Below are positions 58,849-64,000 of a stretch of 64,000 nucleotides of DNA, one piece after another. Position numbers and translations under genes: made by a program. The DNA is from Panaeolus papilionaceus (Eukaryota > Basidiomycota > Agaricomycetes > Agaricales): positions 2,666,001-2,730,000 of the forward strand of contig JADNRZ010000002.1 in NCBI GenBank assembly GCA_015501605.1. Direction: 5' to 3'. The notes beneath the pieces are model-generated. The model did no database searches, was not told the origin of the DNA, and was given only the letters and a program-made list of their open reading frames with translations. The stretch's first letter is position 1; the number at the start of each line of letters is the position of its first letter.

Positions 58849-60446
58849 ATGTCGGCACATAAACCATACCCTTCTCAGGATCTTATAAACAGACCCTATC
58901 TCCACTCAAATTCGATGTCTGATCAGGATTTTAAAGCTTCTTACGACGACCTAATAGACGAAAATGGAGAACCATTTGCTACAAATTCCAGACACCAAAC
59001 ATTTACAGTAGGAACTATGCAGAGCCATCGGCGGGGTAACTCAATACCTCTCTCTGTCAAGGGTTTTTCAACAAAGTCAGACGAAACCCACGAGACTGCG
59101 TATTCATATCCTCCTACTGTCCCAGCGAAGGAAGTCGACACGAGAAAGTTTTGGGAGAAAGTGTGTGGCCATTTTTGCTGTTCGAGTGCTGGTATCTAAC
59201 GACTGCATTTACAGATTCTTCCAGAGTCCGTTGCGTGTCGCCTTTATGTGGCTGTCGTTCTCATAGAGACCACTATCGACCTCGCCATAGAAGGAGAGCT
59301 GTTTTTAAGGGTTCGGGAACAGCTGAAAGCAAAACCTTCCGTTCAGCCTCCCCGCATGCCAGTATACCTAGCGATTTTTGCCTTGGCTCAGTAAGCACGA
59401 CGTCCATCCTTGTTTTATGACTGCTCATGCTTCGCAGCGTTTTCCAGTTTGTGATGGCTGTAGATGCGGTGTATGCTCGGAATACTTTGCAATTTATTTG
59501 CTTAACGTGAGTTTACCGCCCTAGCATTTCTTCCGCCCCCAAAGTTGACCTCGTCATCAAGTGCGTTCAATGCACTCTTTCTGCTATACGCCATCATTCA
59601 GATCAGAGAAGTCCGGGACGACGTGTCACTTACTGGAGGGGGTGTATCAAGCATCCCAATCAACGTATTAACCATCATCATTCCCATCGTCATCGCTGTC
59701 TCCGAAATCGCCTACATTGCTCTAGGATGGAAAATTTACAACGAGTTTGGTTGGAAGGTCTACAAATTTCTTGGGGCTGACCGCAGAATCAAGAAGATGT
59801 ATGTCGTATATCAGATCTACGAATGTCTGGTCAAATTCGACGTATTCTTCTGGGTCGGTTTCTCCGTGCAGTTCATCTGGCTAGTCTTGACAGACACGGA
59901 GTGGGAATACTACGTGACATGCGCTGCTCTTCCTTTGTCTATCGTGCTTCTTGTAGAAGGACATCTTGCCGCTCGTTATGAGAACAAATGGATGATGGCT
60001 ACCTTCATGTCAGGTTGCGTAGGGGCCATGATATATTTCATTTACAAGGTCAGCTCCTCTATTTTCACCGCGTTTGTTTCTGGACTGACGGTAATACAGT
60101 TGATCAAGGTACTATTATTCAAAGACACGGATCAATATAGACTCGTATGGAAGTCGTTGACAGTGTTCTGTAGGTTTTATGACCCTCCAACTGTTGTCGT
60201 TTTTTACTGATGTCTTGCTAGCTGTGATTGCCATTGCACTTCTTTTCCTTACTTTCGTCTATTCGGTGTTGGTACTACGGAACTTTGGACGTGGTCTGAA
60301 AGATGCTCGTAAGTAGCAAGAATCTTCATCCCAGTCGTCGTCTCACACCTTACTGCTTAGTTACCCGGAAAGCTAACCAAGGGGTTGGGGCACAAAACCA
60401 TCAACGAGTGGCAAGCAGAAATCTCAATCGCATGAGCATTAACTGA
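58849..60446 (+). CDS. UPF0658 Golgi apparatus membrane protein
   Basis: Multi-pass Golgi protein of unknown role (family of S. pombe C1952.10c). MSAHKPYPSQDLINRPYLHS begins a polar tail of about 100 residues. Membrane helices: LPESVACRLYVAVVLIETTI, MPVYLAIFALAHVFQFVMAV, LTAFNALFLLYAIIQIREVR, INVLTIIIPIVIAVSEIAYI, then VFFWVGFSVQFIWLVLTDTE, WMMATFMSGCVGAMIYFIYK and VIAIALLFLTFVYSVLVLRN. A conserved signature is YKFLGADRRIKKMYVVYQIY. Exons keep frame over four to five introns, for example K|ILPES. The end is ASRNLNRMSIN, TGA 60444-60446. Function cannot be given beyond location. Confidence 0.9.
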
Positions 60447-61120
60447 AAGCACTTGTTCTTCATACGACTTTTCATGGACACATTGCAATTGTACTGATAG
60501 CCAACCCTTTGCCAAAATCTTCAACGAACACTTTCGTGCTTCCCCTTAAAGTAACCCTTGTCGCATCTATTCATTCTTTCCCGGCCCCCCTGTCAACCTT
60601 GCTGAGACAACTCCACCAAGCTATCTGATCGCTCATCCGCACTATTCATCAAATCGCCAATTCATACTTTATTTCTACATATTTGTCCCGGTTCTCATCC
60701 CTCTTTTTTGCTACTATGTCGCAACGTACACATATTTCCTGTCAGACCATTTGCACATGTAGTACTTCTGTAGACCCAGACGTACTCATAACATTTCTTT
60801 TCTCGATGCATGTGCTCGAGTTGAGTATACATTGTATAATTTAGACTCATTTAATGTGCTTTTTCACAAGGCCAAATACCATGAGTTTGATTTTGGGGAA
60901 TAACTGCATTTGGTAACAGTGGTGGATGATGGAGCTGTGTAAACAGGCAACACTTTCGCTATTGACGACGTACGTGTCACTTTTGGGACACATCCTCAAT
61001 CCCTTGTCGCCCAACAAATGCAAAATTGAAAGCTGCACCCAAGAGGAGTAGTTTACCCTTAGTTCTTTTCGTTCTTTATACTCTTTATTTACTCCATTTG
61101 ACGGGCATACTTAATTCACG
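60447..61120. other. Intergenic region, 674 bp
   Basis: Between tandem genes; pyrimidine-rich stretches (cggcccccctgtcaaccttg near 60583). No gene is supported. Confidence 0.4.
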
Positions 61121-61721
61121 ATGGCACAGAGGTAAGTGTCCCCACACACTTTGCTTGTCTGAAAATATCAAGTCTCAACTACGCACAACTCAGAATACGA
61201 TCTGGACCTTCTCTGCGCGACCGCTCTGCATTGCTTGGAAATGCTCATACACCACCTGCGTCAGGTCGCTCCACGCCATTCGGTGGCAGCAGTTATAACC
61301 CGAATCTGAACGGCCACCGGTATGCCGATGACCTAGAGGGCCAGAATGACGAGGCTATTGAGGGATTGAGTGCAAAGGTGAAGCTATTGAAAGATGTGAG
61401 TGCATTACACCTGGTGTATATTCTTATTGTTGACTCATTCCGCCCTTCGTAGATCACCATTGGCATTGGGAATGAAGTTCGCGAGTCGACAATTCAGCTC
61501 AGCCAAATGGTACGCTGTCATGCCTTCAAGCTCTCATTTGACTTCTCTTACAAGTTGATATCCAGAACGATGCATTTGCAGAAACAGGAGGGATTCTGTC
61601 GGGTACATTTCGGCGCATGAATAATATGGCTCAACGACAAGGCTGCAGGTGGCTATGGTATATTGTGTTTCTCATCATCGTATTTTGGTTCTTCTTGATT
61701 GTATGGTGGTTTAGAAGATGA
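61121..61721 (+). CDS. BET1: ER-Golgi SNARE Bet1
   Basis: Qc-SNARE for COPII vesicle fusion with the Golgi. The first exon encodes MAQR; then IRSGPSLRDRSALLGNA, a Ser/Gly/Pro segment, LEGQNDEAIEGLSAKVKLLK (start of the SNARE heptads), DITIGIGNEVRESTIQLSQM, then NDAFAETGGILSGTFRRMNN, the rest of the motif. The membrane anchor is WLWYIVFLIIVFWFFLIVWW with a tiny RR tail. Three introns fall at the expected spots. About 155 residues. Orientation plus strand, start at ATG 61121, stop TGA 61719-61721. Confidence 0.92.
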
Positions 61722-62017
61722 CATTTAGTATCATGTATCTGTTATTGGGTTAGTTTTTGCTTTAATACATCCTTTGATTTCTTTTTGTCGAGTTGGATGA
61801 CATATTACGGGAGCAAAAATGCGATGATTGTCCCCGTAATATTGCAACCAGTACGGGGACTGGGCGGGTGGAACGAAACAGAACTAGTACACAAAATATA
61901 CAGCACGAGAAGCAAATCCCTTAAATACCGGGTAATAAAACAATGCGACTGAGAAATGTCCCAAAGTGCAACAAAAGCAAAACGAAAGGCGATAGCATGA
62001 ATAAGAGTAAGCGACCA

Positions 62018-64000
62018 TCATGAATAGCCATCACGTAGTTTAGCATGGCCAATTTCCCAAATCATGCGTCGGCGAAGATATGACATATCCTTCTGCGAAA
62101 ACACGAATGTTTGATCACCCCGAGATACTGCTCTTAGAATTTGACAGGTGAAGACACCACAATCAAACCCATTTTCTTGTTGTGGTGTTGTCTTGAGAAA
62201 AGTATTAGTCAGGTCATGTCATGGTGCAGCTAAAAGTCGTACCTTCGGCGCCCAATTCACCCAACCTCCCCAATCAAAGGCCTTTTTCTTCTTGTTCATC
62301 GACTCTGCCTCTAGATATGCCCGTAGAACCTAAAATCATGTGAGCGGGTCTGTACAACTGAACATCAAGGGAAACAGACCTCAAAAACACCCTGGTCGAG
62401 GTAAGCCATGCTATCATAAGATTCCAAGCGCTTCTGACGGAAATTTATTGCAGCCGCGGTCCAATGGGTGTTGTTGTGATTGACAGGGACCAAGATTACA
62501 TCCTTTGCAAAGATATCAATCTGTTGGACCTCGGTTATGATTTGCTAAAAAGAAGAGGTGAAAAATTGTTTACCTTCTTGGTCCATTTTGCCAATCTTCC
62601 CTTTTCGTAGCCTTCATTCACCAGTTTTGACCAGAAGAATGTGCTGAAGTAGTGTACATCCAAACCCTTTCCACCTTTTGCCTTTTGCTCCTTCAACAAG
62701 CCTTCTGCGCGATCCAAAATGAGTGCACCATAAAAGTTGATGAGCTCGTCATTCAGCCATTGACCAGGGCCGAGACGACGAATATCTGTATCAGAAACCT
62801 GCTCCCTCGCGAACTTGGAAACGACGCCTCGCTTCTGAAGGAAGCTCTTGACTTTTTGCTCATCATCTGATGGCAAAGTAGAAGGTAACGATGGCACAGC
62901 CAAGCGATTCTCCAGTTCTTTATCTTTCTTTCTGCGGCGTACCTCCAGTTCTTCGAGGGCAGGCACATAAGGCTTGATAGGTCTTGGACTGTTGAGCGTG
63001 GATTTGGCACGCTCAAGTGCCCGGTGAAGAAACTGCTGCCAGAGAAAACTTATGAGAAATGTGTCTACATAATAAAATAAAAAGAGGTGCTAACCTCTTC
63101 TTCTTCTTCCTCGTCCAAGAGACGTTTAGCCTCTGGTGGAGCAAAGGGGACCATAAGACCATTGGAAGGAGGGAGAGTCCCCAGCAAGCGCGAATAGCGT
63201 TGTCCACGCTTGATGTTTCGTATCAGTCTTTCATAACTGAGTAGACCTGCGACGCCAAGTTAGCCCGCAGTAAACTGAAGAAAACAGTGCTTCTGACCAC
63301 TCAGATCTTGCTCCGACCCAGTGAACCCTACTCGATCATTTGTGCGTTAAGATCATCGACACGCACGGAAAATGGAGGTGCATACCTTGCTCTGACCGAA
63401 TGGCATGAATTTGTTTGACCACTTCGTCACGAAGTTTTTGTCTTTCAGCCTTAACGGCGGCCTTGTGCTAAAGGTTCTCTCCATGAGCAGAGTATACTAA
63501 AAGAAGATGGTCACATACACGCTTATGATGAATATGATGAGGGCGCGAACGGGGATCTTTTCGAGGAGTGGATCCGCGCTTTCGTTGGCCAGATTCAGCA
63601 GTTAATGGGCGTGCTTGTTGTGTTGATGGGGAAGATGCGGTGGTTTGTGATGATTGTACAGATGCAAAAGAAAAGTTGGTAATAGATGACTGTTGAGAAA
63701 CAGGCTGAGACGAAGTGGGAAGTGGGGTAGATGAAGTTGGAACAGCTACATCCGGGGAATGAGACGAGGGTTGGTGGTTAGAGGGAGGTGTAAATGCGAG
63801 GCTTTCCAGCTGCAAAGATATATCTTCAGCTGCATGATTACCCTTGGGGGTAGACTGTTGTGGTGGATCTTTCGATCTAATTTGCCTTGAGGTAGATAAT
63901 GAGGAGTTTATTACGGTCTCTAGCGCATTGTTTGGCAGTGGTGAAGGTGAGCGACTAGGGGATGATGGATATTCTTGAACTGGAGATTCCGGTTCAATAG
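62018..64000 (-). CDS. ULP1: SUMO protease Ulp1 (5' end outside window)
   Basis: Cysteine protease (C48) that matures and removes SUMO. The window holds the C-terminal part; the frame runs open through 64000, so the start is missing. Ser/Pro-rich N-terminal region, then a Lys/Glu-rich linker (EELEVRRRKKDKELENR). The catalytic domain: VSDTDIRRLGPGQWLNDELI, YFSTFFWSKLVNEGYEKGRL, then after an intron VILVPVNHNNTHWTAAAINF (catalytic His), RLESYDSMAYLDQGVFEVLR (catalytic Asp), and QQENGFDCGVFTCQILRAVS (Gln-oxyanion and catalytic Cys). End: IGHAKLRDGYS, TGA 62018-62020. Introns of about 50 nt separate catalytic blocks. Confidence 0.9.

Noticed and set aside
1..64000. Transposon, tRNA or CRISPR in the window
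   Set aside because: I found no terminal repeats, transposase motif, tRNA cloverleaf sequence or spacer array by eye; a dedicated search was not possible.

Overview
The window is nuclear DNA from a basidiomycete fungus, most likely a mushroom-forming agaricomycete. Genes are compact and closely packed on both strands. Almost every one is cut by several introns of about 47-60 nt, which I placed by reading-frame continuity across GT..AG (rarely GC..AG) boundaries. I see no transposon, rRNA, tRNA or CRISPR array. Two gene products (a DUF6534-like membrane protein and the UPF0658 Golgi protein) and the very short introns fit a basidiomycete. Gene ends are given as start codon to stop codon, introns included.

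Layout. 0-8.5 kb: RPB6, then on the minus strand an Hst3/Hst4-type sirtuin, a secreted RNase T2, the meiotic recombinase DMC1 and the splicing factor CWC25. 8.6-12.5 kb: a small voltage-sensor-like four-helix membrane protein and a long disordered Ser/Pro-rich protein. 12.9-18 kb: SLA2 (endocytic actin adaptor), divergent from SURF1/SHY1. 18.4-27 kb: a large unknown membrane-anchored protein, a zinc-finger-like protein divergent from BDP1 (TFIIIB), and an F-box protein. 27.4-35.6 kb: a Golgi-type galactosyltransferase, a GST-like protein, an SGT1-type co-chaperone, dihydrofolate reductase, mitochondrial bL36 and an Mpv17/PMP22 protein. 36-39 kb: a poorly resolved DUF6534-like membrane protein and a small secreted Gly-rich protein. 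39-50.5 kb: peptidyl-tRNA hydrolase 2, HAS1, TMEM33/Pom33, a small hydrophobic protein, a CBS-PB1-TM protein and SGF11 (SAGA deubiquitinase module). 50.9-56.3 kb: a tandem pair of MFS transporters, one of them wrecked. 57.5-64 kb: a second PTH2, a UPF0658 Golgi protein, BET1 and the 3' part of ULP1.

Most of the content is housekeeping: transcription (RPB6, BDP1, SGF11), splicing and ribosome biogenesis (CWC25, HAS1, bL36m), trafficking (SLA2, BET1, UPF0658), mitochondrial function (SURF1, PTH2, Mpv17), one-carbon metabolism (DHFR) and SUMO processing (ULP1). There is no operon logic. Co-regulation, where suggested, rests on short divergent promoters (CWC25/8.7-kb gene, SLA2/SURF1, zinc-finger/BDP1).

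The unusual content is structural: a start codon that appears split by an intron (SLA2), a 6-nt microexon in the second PTH2 and a probable 9-nt one in the 18.4-kb gene, two GC-AG introns, a young tandem transporter duplication with one decayed copy that keeps its promoter, and two PTH2 paralogues 18 kb apart. I found no obviously new multi-gene system.
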